8,181 bases of DNA from Christensenella sp. UBA5327. GTDB taxonomy: Bacteria; Bacillota; Clostridia; Christensenellales; Aristaeellaceae. Of the stretch, positions 1-6,369 are shown in pieces. Each line of letters starts with the position of its first letter. Position 1 is the first letter of the stretch. The DNA lies in contig DHQX01000005.1 in assembly GCA_002411105.1 (NCBI GenBank), positions 33,357 through 41,537 on the forward strand. The letters run 5' to 3'. The position numbers and the translations under genes are program-made. The notes under the pieces were generated by a model. That model was not told where the DNA came from. It searched no databases and was given only the letters and a program-made list of their open reading frames with translations.

Positions 1-28
1 TGGGGGATTTCTTGAAAGAAATCCCCCA
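1..28. repeat. 12-bp perfect hairpin at the window edge
   Basis: Bases 1-12 are the exact reverse complement of 17-28, with a TGAA loop at 13-16, so either strand can form a long hairpin with a GGGGG/CCCCC base. It lies 113 bases downstream of fucI in the sense of fucI transcription. It could be the operon's intrinsic terminator, but any U-tract for the minus strand would be left of base 1 and cannot be seen. On the plus strand no T-run follows at once. It could equally be one arm of an intergenic repeat element, given the other inverted repeats in 31-128. Confidence 0.55.
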
Positions 29-30
29 AA

Positions 31-91
31 CCCCCTTAGAACTTTAAATGTTTTTCTTTTTATGCTCCAATAAAAGTTTTTGAAGGCGGGG
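31..91. repeat. Imperfect inverted repeat, possible intergenic repeat element
   Basis: The segment from 31 to 45 (CCCCCTTAGAACTTT) and the reverse complement of 73-91 (CCCC, then GCCTT, then CAAAAACTTT) are degenerate versions of one motif in opposite orientation. They flank an AT-rich core. Together with the hairpins at 1-28 and 91-128, the whole 128-base stretch is built of inverted repeats. It is clearly lower in GC than the coding DNA. I infer an intergenic repeat or a decayed terminator array; nothing here looks coding. Confidence 0.35.
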
Positions 92-128
92 TTAGAGGAG
101 GAAGATTTGATCAATTTTCCTCCCTAAC
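91..128 (-). terminator. Hairpin just downstream of fucI, possible terminator or mRNA 3' end
   Basis: GTTAG at 91-95 pairs with CTAAC at 124-128, and GGAGGAA at 97-103 pairs with TTCCTCC at 117-123, with one bulged A at 96. The loop contains the palindrome TTGATCAA. The structure begins 12 bases after the fucI stop codon, where an operon terminator or 3'-stabilising stem would be expected. On the minus strand it is followed by a C-rich stretch and then an A/T-rich segment rather than a clean U-run. Rho-independent termination is therefore plausible but not textbook. Confidence 0.45.
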
Positions 129-140
129 AAATTTCCTCTG

Positions 141-1922
141 TTACCCGTAAATCGGCCCGTAGGTGGCGCAGGCGCGGTAGTCCGCGGCCTCCGGATCCTG
201 GGTGCCGTAGGCGGCCCAGCAGTGGGGGCGGTAGACCTTTTCAGCGGGCACGTTGTGCATGGAGACCGGGATGCGCAGCATGGCAGCCAGGGTCAGCAGG
301 TCTGCGCCCACATGACCGTAGACGGTGACGCCGTGGTTGGCGCCCCAGTTGGCCATGACGGAGTAGACATCCCGGAAGGGGCCTTCGCCTGTGAGGTTAG
401 GCGCAAACCAGGTGCAGGGCCAGGTGCGGTCGGTGCGGTTCATGATCAGCTCATGCACCTCGTCAGGCAGGCGCACGGTGTCGCCCTCGGCGATCTGGAG
501 CACAGGGCCAATGCCATCCACGATGTTAAGGCGCAGGAGGGTTACCGGCATGGCGGCCTCGTTTTTGAAGTGGCTGGAGAACCCGCCGCCCCGGAAGTAT
601 TCGTAGTTGGCGCGCTCCCAGTCGGTGGCTTCCAGACAGGCTTTGATGTCAGCGTCTGTCATCTCCCAGAAGGGCTTCATGCAGCCCTCGCCCTTGTCGT
701 TTTTGGCGGCGCCGGTGCCGTCAAGGGCGGTGGCGCCGGAGTTGATCAGGTGGATAAAGCCGTTGGCGGCCTTGCCCTCAGGTTTCCAGCCCGCCACCCG
801 CTCCACCGCATCGGGGCTCCAATAGGTGCGCACATCATGGAAGCAGGGGGCGACGTTGGTGATGAGGGTGCCAAGGAGCATCGACAGGCCATTAAGCGTG
901 TCGTTCTCGGTGGCAAAGGCGGTGGGCTGACGGGCGCCGTTCCAGTCAAAGGTGGAGGCCATGATCGCTTCTGTGAAGTCGCAGTTGGGCAGCCAGTCAG
1001 TCCAGGCACGCTGGCCCTGAAAACCGCCAGCCACGGCGTTTTTGCCCAGGGCTTCCTCATGCCAGCCCAGCTCCTTCAGCTTGGGGTTGCCATACATGGC
1101 GTCGCGCAGCACCAGGCTCATCTTGGCGATAAACTCCCAGTCCTGGTCCGCCGGCACGGTCTTGCTCTTTTTGATGATCTCCGGCAGGTCCTTGCCGGCG
1201 TTCACGTCATAGCCCTCCGGGCAGTTTTCCTTGATCCAGGCCAGGGCCTTTTCGTACTCGGCATGGTCATAGATACCCAGATGGATGCGGCGCAGCACGT
1301 CTGCCATGTCCATCCACTCCGGCCGGATGCCAAAGTACTTCTGCATGGTGTTCATGTCGCAGTAGGAGCCGGCGATGCCCATGGAAACCCCGCCAAAGTT
1401 GACATAGGATTTGCCCTTCATCCAGCCCACGGCAATGGCGGACCTGGCAAAGCGAAGCAGCTTCTCCTCCACGTCCCGGGGGATGGAGGTATCGTTCAGG
1501 TCCTGCACATCCCGGCCATAAATGGCAAAAGCGGGCAGCCCCTTCTGGGCGTAAGCGGCCAGCACCGCGGCCAGGTAGACAGCGCCGGGGCGCTCGGTGC
1601 CGTTAAAGCCCCAGACCGCTTTGATGGTATTGGGGTTGGTGTCCATGGTCTCCATGCCGTAGCACCAGGAGCGGGTGACGGTGAGGGTGGCCACCACGTT
1701 TTCCTTGGCGAACTTGCGCTCGCAGGCCCCGGCCTCCGCCCCGCCGCCGATGGTGGTGTCGGAAATAACACACTGCACCGGCGTGCCGTCCGGGTATTTC
1801 AGGGTGGAGATCAGCTTGGCGGCTGACTTGGCCATGTCCATGGTGGACTGTTCCAGGCTTTCCCTGACGCCGCCCCAGCGGCCGTCAATGGTGGGCCTGA
1901 TGCCAATTTTGGGATAATCCAT
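141..1922 (-). CDS. fucI: L-fucose isomerase
   Basis: The 593-residue product matches the length of E. coli FucI (591). This cytoplasmic, Mn-dependent enzyme interconverts L-fucose and L-fuculose, and also D-arabinose and D-ribulose. The three metal/catalytic residues known in E. coli (Glu337, Asp361, His528) have equivalents at a constant +2 offset: Glu339 in ATEND, Asp363 in FHDVRTYWSP and His530 in GANHGV. The N-terminus (YPKIGIRPTIDGRWGGVRES) and the motif at 104-112 (WGFNGTERP) are also typical of the family. The ATG is supported by AAGGAGG at 1929-1935, five to six bases upstream. It is the last gene of the leftward cluster, separated from the binding-protein gene by 174 bases of structured DNA with a weak promoter of its own. 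No truncation or missing key residue is seen. The exact aldose used in vivo is not fixed by sequence. Confidence 0.97.
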   Translation of the reverse strand: MDYPKIGIRPTIDGRWGGVRESLEQSTMDMAKSAAKLISTLKYPDGTPVQCVISDTTIGGGAEAGACERKFAKENVVATLTVTRSWCYGMETMDTNPNTIKAVWGFNGTERPGAVYLAAVLAAYAQKGLPAFAIYGRDVQDLNDTSIPRDVEEKLLRFARSAIAVGWMKGKSYVNFGGVSMGIAGSYCDMNTMQKYFGIRPEWMDMADVLRRIHLGIYDHAEYEKALAWIKENCPEGYDVNAGKDLPEIIKKSKTVPADQDWEFIAKMSLVLRDAMYGNPKLKELGWHEEALGKNAVAGGFQGQRAWTDWLPNCDFTEAIMASTFDWNGARQPTAFATENDTLNGLSMLLGTLITNVAPCFHDVRTYWSPDAVERVAGWKPEGKAANGFIHLINSGATALDGTGAAKNDKGEGCMKPFWEMTDADIKACLEATDWERANYEYFRGGGFSSHFKNEAAMPVTLLRLNIVDGIGPVLQIAEGDTVRLPDEVHELIMNRTDRTWPCTWFAPNLTGEGPFRDVYSVMANWGANHGVTVYGHVGADLLTLAAMLRIPVSMHNVPAEKVYRPHCWAAYGTQDPEAADYRACATYGPIYG

Positions 1923-1938
1923 GTTTGTCCTCCTTCAT

Positions 1939-1954
1939 GCCGCCGGGAGGCGGC
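1939..1954 (-). promoter_or_regulatory. Hairpin directly upstream of the fucI ribosome binding site
   Basis: GCCGCC at 1939-1944 pairs with GGCGGC at 1949-1954 around a four-base loop. On the mRNA strand the stem-loop contains CCTCCC, complementary to part of the fucI Shine-Dalgarno sequence that begins three bases downstream. When this hairpin is folded, the CCTCC is occupied and the ribosome binding site stays free. If it is unfolded, CCTCC could pair with the ribosome binding site. The pairing is visible; any regulatory effect is inference. Confidence 0.35.
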
Positions 1955-1974
1955 GAAAAGTAATTGATATGACT

Positions 1975-2033
1975 GGCTGTATGTTATCACAGCCCCTGCC
2001 GCCAGGCAAGACGGAAGGGGCGGTGTGGGCTGT
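1975..2033 (-). promoter_or_regulatory. Competing inverted repeats in the rbsB-fucI spacer
   Basis: The segment 1989-1995 (ACAGCCC on the plus strand) is complementary to two others. One is GGGCTGT at 2027-2033, giving a seven-pair stem that continues with an inner five-pair stem (GGCGG 2021-ward against CCGCC near 1999-2003). The other is GGCTGT at 1975-1980, giving a six-pair stem with an eight-base loop. The two folds exclude one another. The second also spans the candidate -10 box, so it could instead be a protein-binding palindrome. Only the complementarity is seen; a switch or operator role is inferred. Confidence 0.35.
1981..2009 (-). promoter_or_regulatory. Candidate internal promoter for fucI
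   Basis: Read on the minus strand, a TTGCCT box (2009-2004) and a TAACAT box (1986-1981) are separated by exactly 17 bases, with an extended -10 TG one base upstream of the -10 box. Each hexamer matches consensus at four of six positions, so this is a moderate promoter at best. It would start transcription near 1974, giving fucI a roughly 50-base leader. It would let fucI be expressed apart from the transport genes. Confidence 0.4.
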
Positions 2034-2042
2034 CACTTAAAG

Positions 2043-2064
2043 GGGCCGGGCTTGCGCCCGGCCC
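2043..2064 (-). terminator. GC-rich GNRA-loop hairpin after the binding-protein gene
   Basis: GGGCCGGGC at 2043-2051 is perfectly complementary to GCCCGGCCC at 2056-2064. On the mRNA strand the tetraloop is GCAA, of the very stable GNRA class, closed by C-G. It starts 32 bases after the stop codon of the binding-protein gene. Only three U residues follow, so complete termination is unlikely. Such a stem between a binding-protein gene and its downstream gene commonly acts as a partial terminator or 3'-stabiliser that raises the level of binding-protein mRNA. That role here is inferred from position. Confidence 0.6.
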
Positions 2065-2096
2065 GGAGGTTGTTGCCTTATGGTCAGATGGTGCGA

Positions 2097-3152
2097 TCAG
2101 TCATACACCAGGATGGCGATTTCGGGCGCGTCGATGTTGTCCTTGGTGTACCACTGGGCGCCGGTGTCCACGTCAGCCACTTCTTCGCCGTTGGCGGCCT
2201 TGTAGGCCAGCTCAACCGCCAGGAAGCCGATGTTGTAGGGGTCCTGGGTGACGGAGCCCGCGAACCAGCCATTGCGCACGGCGTTTTTCTGGGGTTTGCC
2301 AGCGTCATAGCCAGCCACCAGGACGCCACTAAAGCGGCCGCCCTCGGCAAACTCAGAGCCATCAGCGGTGGCAGCCAGTAGACCAGTCACCGCGCCTTCG
2401 TTGGAGCAGAACATAGCAACCAGGTTGTCCTTGTTCAGAACAGCATCAGCCGCATTTCTCATATCCTCAGGCTTAGGGGAAGCGCCGATCTCTACATGAA
2501 GGATGATAGTGGGGTTTTCGGCCTTGGTGGCCCAGTTGGTGTGGCCCTGCACCTCAATGGTGCCATAGACAGCAGCCAGCTCAACAAACTTCTCAACAAA
2601 ACCTGTGGTACGGCTGTTGATGGAATCACTGGTGGCGTCCTGGGACAAGACGGCAACCACAACAGGCTTCTCAGCAGTAGCTTCCTTCAATTTGGTCTGA
2701 AGGGCTTCCAGCTTCAGCAGTTCTTCCGCGGCCACAGCAGCAGCGTTTTTGTTGTCGGTGGAGGCAGTGGCCTTGATGGCGCCTTCGGGAGCATTGGGCA
2801 CACCGGAGTCAAAGCCGATGACGGGGATGCCCTTCTCCAAGCACTCCTGCAGTTCGGTCATGACGCTGGCGGTGTCCAGGGCAGCCAAGCAAAGGGCATC
2901 GGGGCTTTTACCCATTTCAGCTTTCAGGTTGTCCACCTGCATCTGGATGTCAGCCTCAGAGGGGGGGCCATAGTAGAACATGTCAACGCCATACTTGGCA
3001 GCAGCATCTTCAACGCCCTTGCGCACGGCCTGCCAGAAGGCATGCTGCTCGCCCTTGGAGATGACCGAGATGTAGAGCTTCTCTTGAGCGAAGACTGCGG
3101 TGACGCTGAGGGTCATCGCCAGAACCAGGATGAGGGCCAGGAATTTTTTCAT
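2097..3152 (-). CDS. Sugar ABC transporter substrate-binding protein (RbsB-like, type I periplasmic-binding fold)
   Basis: This 351-residue exported protein is expected to capture a monosaccharide and deliver it to the RbsC/RbsA-like transporter encoded just upstream. It starts with a signal peptide: KK, a hydrophobic stretch at about 4-18, then V-F-A with predicted cleavage after residue 22. There is no lipobox cysteine, which is unusual for a binding protein of a Gram-positive cell. Family features include the KGEQHAFW segment (33-40), where aromatic residues stack on the sugar, the strand-loop GIPVIGFDSG (108-117), an arginine in the SINSRTTGF segment (R181), the GYDAG loop (281-285, Asp283) and VTQDPYNIG (301-309). 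The start has a very strong AAAGGAGG seven bases upstream. Fold and role are certain; the ligand is inferred to be fucose-like from the fucI/fucU neighbours. Confidence 0.93.
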   Translation of the reverse strand: MKKFLALILVLAMTLSVTAVFAQEKLYISVISKGEQHAFWQAVRKGVEDAAAKYGVDMFYYGPPSEADIQMQVDNLKAEMGKSPDALCLAALDTASVMTELQECLEKGIPVIGFDSGVPNAPEGAIKATASTDNKNAAAVAAEELLKLEALQTKLKEATAEKPVVVAVLSQDATSDSINSRTTGFVEKFVELAAVYGTIEVQGHTNWATKAENPTIILHVEIGASPKPEDMRNAADAVLNKDNLVAMFCSNEGAVTGLLAATADGSEFAEGGRFSGVLVAGYDAGKPQKNAVRNGWFAGSVTQDPYNIGFLAVELAYKAANGEEVADVDTGAQWYTKDNIDAPEIAILVYD

Positions 3153-3206
3153 GAGAATTCCTCCTTTTATTTTCAGCGCGTCCGCGCCGGGTTACAGAGT
3201 AATGGA

Positions 3207-4196
3207 TTAGACCTTGACTTTCTGGGCAGCCCGGACACGGAAATTGTCCATCAGCACAGCGCCAATCACGACAACGCCCGTGAAGAAAGTCTGCCAGTGA
3301 GCTTGCAGGCCCAAGGATGAGAGGCCGGCCTTGAGCACCGCCATGATGAAAATACCAATCAGGGTGCCCACCATGTTGCCTGAGCCGCCCGCCATGGAGG
3401 TGCCGCCGATGATGACCGCGGCAATGGCATAGGTTTCAAAGCCGTTGCCGGTGCCAGGGGTGGCGGTGGTGTAGGTGGAGGCGAAAAGAATGGCACCAAA
3501 ACCGCAGAACAGGCCGCAGATGGCATAGGCCATGATCTTGTATTTATCCACCCGCACGCCTGACAGCCGCGTGGCTTCCTCGTTGGAGCCGATGGCATAT
3601 ACATAGCGGCCAAACTTGGTTTTGCTCAGCACAAAGGCGGCGATGAGGAAAGCAGCCAGCAGATAAAGAGCGCCGGTAGGAAAACTACCTGAACGGTAAA
3701 AGACAGTTTTAAACCACTCATTTTCAGTCCCAATGGTGGGATAACGCTGGGTCTGCACCCGGGAGATGATGGAGCCAAAGCCCTGGGTCACCAGCATCAT
3801 ACCAAGGGTAGCGATGAAGGGGGGCAATTTGGCCTTGGCCACCAAAATACCGTTGAGGAAGCCAAAGAGCAGGCCGGTGAGCGGCACCAGGCACAGCGCC
3901 AGCCACAGCGGCCAGCCCCACATGCTGTAGGCCACGCCGCCCATCACCGCAGAGCACATGAGGTTCGTGCCAATGGACAGGTCAATGCCGCCGGTGATGA
4001 TGACAAAGGTGATACCAAAAGACATCAGCCCCGTGTAATAGGCCGATTCCAAAATGGTCTTAAGCGTGTAGGTGGAGAAAAAATTCTTGCCAAAGATGGC
4101 GAAGAAGATATACATCACCACCAGCACCGCCGGCGCCAGCAGTTTTTGCAGATCCACCTTTTTGGCGCTTTGTATCTGCAGGCTCTGTTCACTCAT
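3207..4196 (-). CDS. Sugar ABC transporter permease (RbsC-like)
   Basis: The 329-residue integral membrane protein is the channel subunit of a carbohydrate importer of the ribose/xylose/galactose (CUT2) type. A short cytoplasmic N-terminus (1-20) is followed by many hydrophobic segments, for example around 21-37, 55-69, 80-92, 97-118, 175-190, 221-240 and 275-290. Family hallmarks are GGIDLSIG at 69-76, the KFGRYVYAIGSNEEATRLSG segment (194-213) and the cytoplasmic coupling region ETYAIAAVIIGGTSMAGGSG (254-273), which contacts the ATPase. The length is usual for RbsC. It lies 13 bases after the ATPase gene, whose stop codon is part of this gene's ribosome binding site. The binding-protein gene follows after 54 bases. 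Confidence 0.94.
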   Translation of the reverse strand: MSEQSLQIQSAKKVDLQKLLAPAVLVVMYIFFAIFGKNFFSTYTLKTILESAYYTGLMSFGITFVIITGGIDLSIGTNLMCSAVMGGVAYSMWGWPLWLALCLVPLTGLLFGFLNGILVAKAKLPPFIATLGMMLVTQGFGSIISRVQTQRYPTIGTENEWFKTVFYRSGSFPTGALYLLAAFLIAAFVLSKTKFGRYVYAIGSNEEATRLSGVRVDKYKIMAYAICGLFCGFGAILFASTYTTATPGTGNGFETYAIAAVIIGGTSMAGGSGNMVGTLIGIFIMAVLKAGLSSLGLQAHWQTFFTGVVVIGAVLMDNFRVRAAQKVKV

Positions 4197-4206
4197 GTTC
4201 CCCGAT

Positions 4207-4213
4207 CCTCCTA
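4207..4213 (-). promoter_or_regulatory. Permease-gene ribosome binding site sharing the ATPase-gene stop codon
   Basis: On the mRNA strand TAGGAGG contains the TAG stop of the ATPase gene (4213-4211) and the Shine-Dalgarno core AGGAGG of the permease gene, ten bases before its ATG. Ribosomes finishing the ATPase stop directly on the permease initiation signal, which favours translational coupling of these two subunits. Confidence 0.7.
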
Positions 4214-5713
4214 TACCTGGGGCGCTGCCAGCGCCATGATTTTTTCCTGGGTGGCCTCTTCAATGCTCAGCTCCCCCGTCTTGACGCCTTCGCACATCAC
4301 CACAATGCGGTCAGACATGCGCAGCAGCTCCGGCATCTCTGAGGAGATCATGATGATGGATTTTCCCTGCTCAATGAGGCTGTGCATGAGCTTATAAATC
4401 TCATTCTTGGCGCCCACGTCAATGCCGCGGGTGGGCTCGTCAAAGATCAGCACATCGCAGTCCCTGACCAGCCATTTGGAGAGCACCACCTTCTGTTGGT
4501 TGCCGCCGGAAAGCGAACGCACCAGGGTTTCCACGGTGGGGGTTCTGATGTCCACCCGCTCCTTATACTCAAGGGCGGTGGACTTGATCCGCCTGTCATC
4601 AATGGCTACGCCCTTGGTGAAGGAGTCAAGGCGGGTGAGGGCGATGTTGTTGGCCACCGACAGGCCCAGGCACAGGCCAAAGCGCTTGCGGTCCTCCGAT
4701 AGATAGCCGATGCCGGCCTCCACCGCGTCCGCCGGGGTCAGGACGGAGGTCAGCTTGCCCTCCACAAAAATCTCACCCGAGTCCCGCTTGTCAGCCCCGC
4801 AGATGAGGCGGCAGACCTCCGTGCGCCCGGCGCCCACCAGGCCTGCCAGGCCCAGGATCTCACCTTTTCTCAGCTCAAAGGAGACATCCTTCACCTCCCG
4901 TGAGCAGAGGTTTTTGATCTGCAGCACCACAGGGGCGCCTTCCGGCACCATGCTTTGGGTCTTGGGCTGCTCATAGATAATCCGCCCCACCATCATGCGG
5001 ACGATGTCGTCCATGGCGGTCTGGGCGGTCTCCACCGTGGCCACATACTGGCCGTCTCGCATCACGGTGATGCGGTCTGAAATCTGCTTGAGCTCGCCCA
5101 TCCGGTGGGAGATATAGATGATGCCCACCCCGCGGGAGCGCAGGTCCCGGATGAAGGTGAACAACTCCTCAATCTCAATGTCTGAAAGCGGTGCCGTGGG
5201 CTCATCCAAAATCAGGATGCGCGTATTCTCGTAGGAGAGCGCCTTGGCGATCTCCACCATCTGCTGCTTGGCCACCGTCATCTTGCCCACGTTCTGGGTG
5301 GCCACCAGGTTGATGTTCAGCGCGTCCAGATGATCCTGAGCGCGTTTGTTCTGGGCTTTTTTGTCAAGCAGGAAGCCGTTCATGTCCTCCCTGCCGATGA
5401 AGATGTTCTCCGCCACCGTCAGGTCCTTGAGGAGGTTGAGCTCCTGATGGACGATGGAAATGCCCAGGTCCTGGGCGTCCTTGATGTTGCTGATCTGGAC
5501 GGGCTTGCCCATCACCTGGATCTCGCCGCCATCTTTTTGATAGATGCCGGTGAGCACCTTCATCAGCGTGGACTTGCCCGCGCCGTTCTCCCCCACCAGG
5601 GCATGCACCTCGCCCGCGCGCAGCTCAAATCGCACGTCATTGAGCGCGTGCACGCCCGGAAAATACTTCTGGATGCCTGTCATGTTGGCCAGGACTTCTT
5701 GACTTTGGCTCAT
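4211..5713 (-). CDS. Sugar ABC transporter ATP-binding protein with two ATPase domains (RbsA-like)
   Basis: The 500-residue cytoplasmic subunit powers the importer. It holds two ABC domains in tandem, the usual CUT2 plan. Domain 1 has Walker A GENGAGKST (41-49), the Q-loop Gln90, Walker B ILILDEPT (166-173) and switch His203. Its signature is degenerate: MTVAKQQ at 145-151 where relatives have LS-G-QQ. Domain 2 (about 263-500) has a degenerate Walker A, GLVGAGRT (291-298, no P-loop lysine), a canonical signature LSGGNQQK (401-408) and Walker B VLIFDEPT (421-428). Its switch position reads SSEMPE (457-462) without a histidine. This asymmetry, with one competent nucleotide site and one degenerate site, is normal for RbsA-type proteins. 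The ATG has AAGGAG eight bases upstream and lies 32 bases after fucU. The substrate is inferred from context to be a fucose-like sugar. Confidence 0.95.
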   Translation of the reverse strand: MSQSQEVLANMTGIQKYFPGVHALNDVRFELRAGEVHALVGENGAGKSTLMKVLTGIYQKDGGEIQVMGKPVQISNIKDAQDLGISIVHQELNLLKDLTVAENIFIGREDMNGFLLDKKAQNKRAQDHLDALNINLVATQNVGKMTVAKQQMVEIAKALSYENTRILILDEPTAPLSDIEIEELFTFIRDLRSRGVGIIYISHRMGELKQISDRITVMRDGQYVATVETAQTAMDDIVRMMVGRIIYEQPKTQSMVPEGAPVVLQIKNLCSREVKDVSFELRKGEILGLAGLVGAGRTEVCRLICGADKRDSGEIFVEGKLTSVLTPADAVEAGIGYLSEDRKRFGLCLGLSVANNIALTRLDSFTKGVAIDDRRIKSTALEYKERVDIRTPTVETLVRSLSGGNQQKVVLSKWLVRDCDVLIFDEPTRGIDVGAKNEIYKLMHSLIEQGKSIIMISSEMPELLRMSDRIVVMCEGVKTGELSIEEATQEKIMALAAPQV

Positions 5714-5745
5714 GATCCTGTCTCCTTGCTCTTGGGGTCAGCGGC

Positions 5746-6171
5746 TCAGCGGACCACGCCTTTTTTGAGGATGATGTTGGCATACTGGGCCATCTCACCG
5801 CTGGCGATGATGGCAAAGGCTTTCTTGGCGCGCTCGTAGTAGGCAAAGCGCTCCATGTGCTGCACCTGGGCCTGGGGCTCAAAGCGGTGAAGCACCTGGG
5901 TGAACTCCTTCCAGATCACCGGGTCATAAGGATCCCCTGGCACCACTTCCATAAGGACGAAGTTGCTCTCATCATACTGGTCCAGCGGGAACAGCGGTAA
6001 AATGGCCTCAAGCAGCGCCACAGCGCCGATGCCATCGGCACGGATGGGGCGCTGGCCATAGTTTTCCGTGGGGAAATTGGCATCCGCCAGGACGATTTCA
6101 TCGCCGTGCCCCATCTGGGAGAGCACCTTGAGCAGTTCCGGGGAAATCAGCGGGGAGATACCGCGCAGCAT
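5746..6171 (-). CDS. fucU: L-fucose mutarotase (RbsD/FucU family)
   Basis: This 141-residue cytoplasmic enzyme (E. coli FucU has 140) speeds interconversion of the alpha and beta anomers of the imported pyranose, so the isomerase receives the form it needs. The N-terminus MLRGISPLISPELLKVLSQM followed by GHGDEIVLADANFP is very close to FucU. His22 and Asp30 match the conserved His and Asp of RbsD/FucU. The segment RFAYYERAKKAFAI (108-121) and the C-terminal YANIILKKGVV (130-140), with the ligand-contact Tyr130 and Asn132, complete the family pattern. ERFAYYERA places it in the FucU rather than the RbsD branch. The start is preceded by AAGGTGG four bases upstream. It is the first gene behind the promoter at 6285-6313 and is followed after 32 bases by the transporter ATPase. 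Family call very secure; L-fucose is the most likely substrate. Confidence 0.94.
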   Translation of the reverse strand: MLRGISPLISPELLKVLSQMGHGDEIVLADANFPTENYGQRPIRADGIGAVALLEAILPLFPLDQYDESNFVLMEVVPGDPYDPVIWKEFTQVLHRFEPQAQVQHMERFAYYERAKKAFAIIASGEMAQYANIILKKGVVR

Positions 6172-6264
6172 GCTGCCACCTTCTTTCAGTTTTCAGTCAT
6201 TAAGGGATAATGTCCCATGAAGTTGAGGATAATCTGCCGGGCCAACGCGCCAAGCGTCCATCAT

Positions 6265-6279
6265 GTATTTGATAAATAC
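6265..6279. promoter_or_regulatory. 15-bp inverted repeat at the fucU transcription start, candidate operator
   Basis: GTATTTGATAAATAC has two perfect six-base arms around a three-base centre. It lies directly downstream of the fucU -10 box and covers the predicted start near 6278, a position where a bound repressor would block initiation. No cognate sugar-sensing regulator (DeoR, GntR, LacI or AraC type) is encoded in the window, so the binding protein is unknown. Confidence 0.5.
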
Positions 6280-6282
6280 GCT

Positions 6283-6294
6283 ATATTCTAATAT
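6283..6294. promoter_or_regulatory. Short palindrome over the fucU -10 box
   Basis: ATATTCTAATAT has five-base perfect arms around a two-base centre and contains the -10 hexamer. It may be a second operator half or simply a consequence of AT-richness at the promoter. Confidence 0.2.
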
Positions 6295-6313
6295 GTATAC
6301 CCGGCTTTGTCAA
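6285..6313 (-). promoter_or_regulatory. Promoter for fucU and the transporter genes
   Basis: On the minus strand a perfect TTGACA (6313-6308) and TAGAAT (6290-6285, five of six matches) are separated by exactly 17 bases. Transcription would begin near 6278, leaving a leader of about 106 bases before fucU. It lies in the 198-base gap after the kinase gene, where I see no strong terminator. The downstream genes can therefore also receive read-through from the kinase promoter. Confidence 0.75.
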
Positions 6314-6369
6314 CCTCTGTATCACCCATTCCCACATCAGCATTTCGAGGAAAATATCCTACAATGTTA

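Noticed and set aside
222..1826. A 534-codon open frame on the plus strand opposite fucI
   Set aside because: It is fully antisense to a gene with all FucI catalytic residues. It shows no recognisable domain, and long antisense frames are expected in GC-rich coding DNA.
2496..3320. A 274-codon plus-strand frame opposite the binding-protein gene
   Set aside because: It is the antisense shadow of a clear binding-protein gene, extending into the permease gene, with no family features or convincing ribosome binding site.
2097..6171. Naming the importer a ribose transporter (rbsABC) with RbsD
   Set aside because: The mutarotase is FucU-like rather than RbsD-like and the cluster contains FucI, so ribose is not the best supported substrate. 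The transporter genes resemble rbsABC only at family level.
6172..6284. A riboswitch in the roughly 106-base fucU leader
   Set aside because: Only a small stem (GGGA at 6204-6207 with TCCC at 6213-6216) is visible. No known aptamer core or terminator/antiterminator pair is recognisable.
6314..6369. A terminator between the kinase gene and fucU
   Set aside because: Only a weak four-pair stem (AGGA/TCCT) without a U-run follows the kinase stop, so read-through seems more likely.
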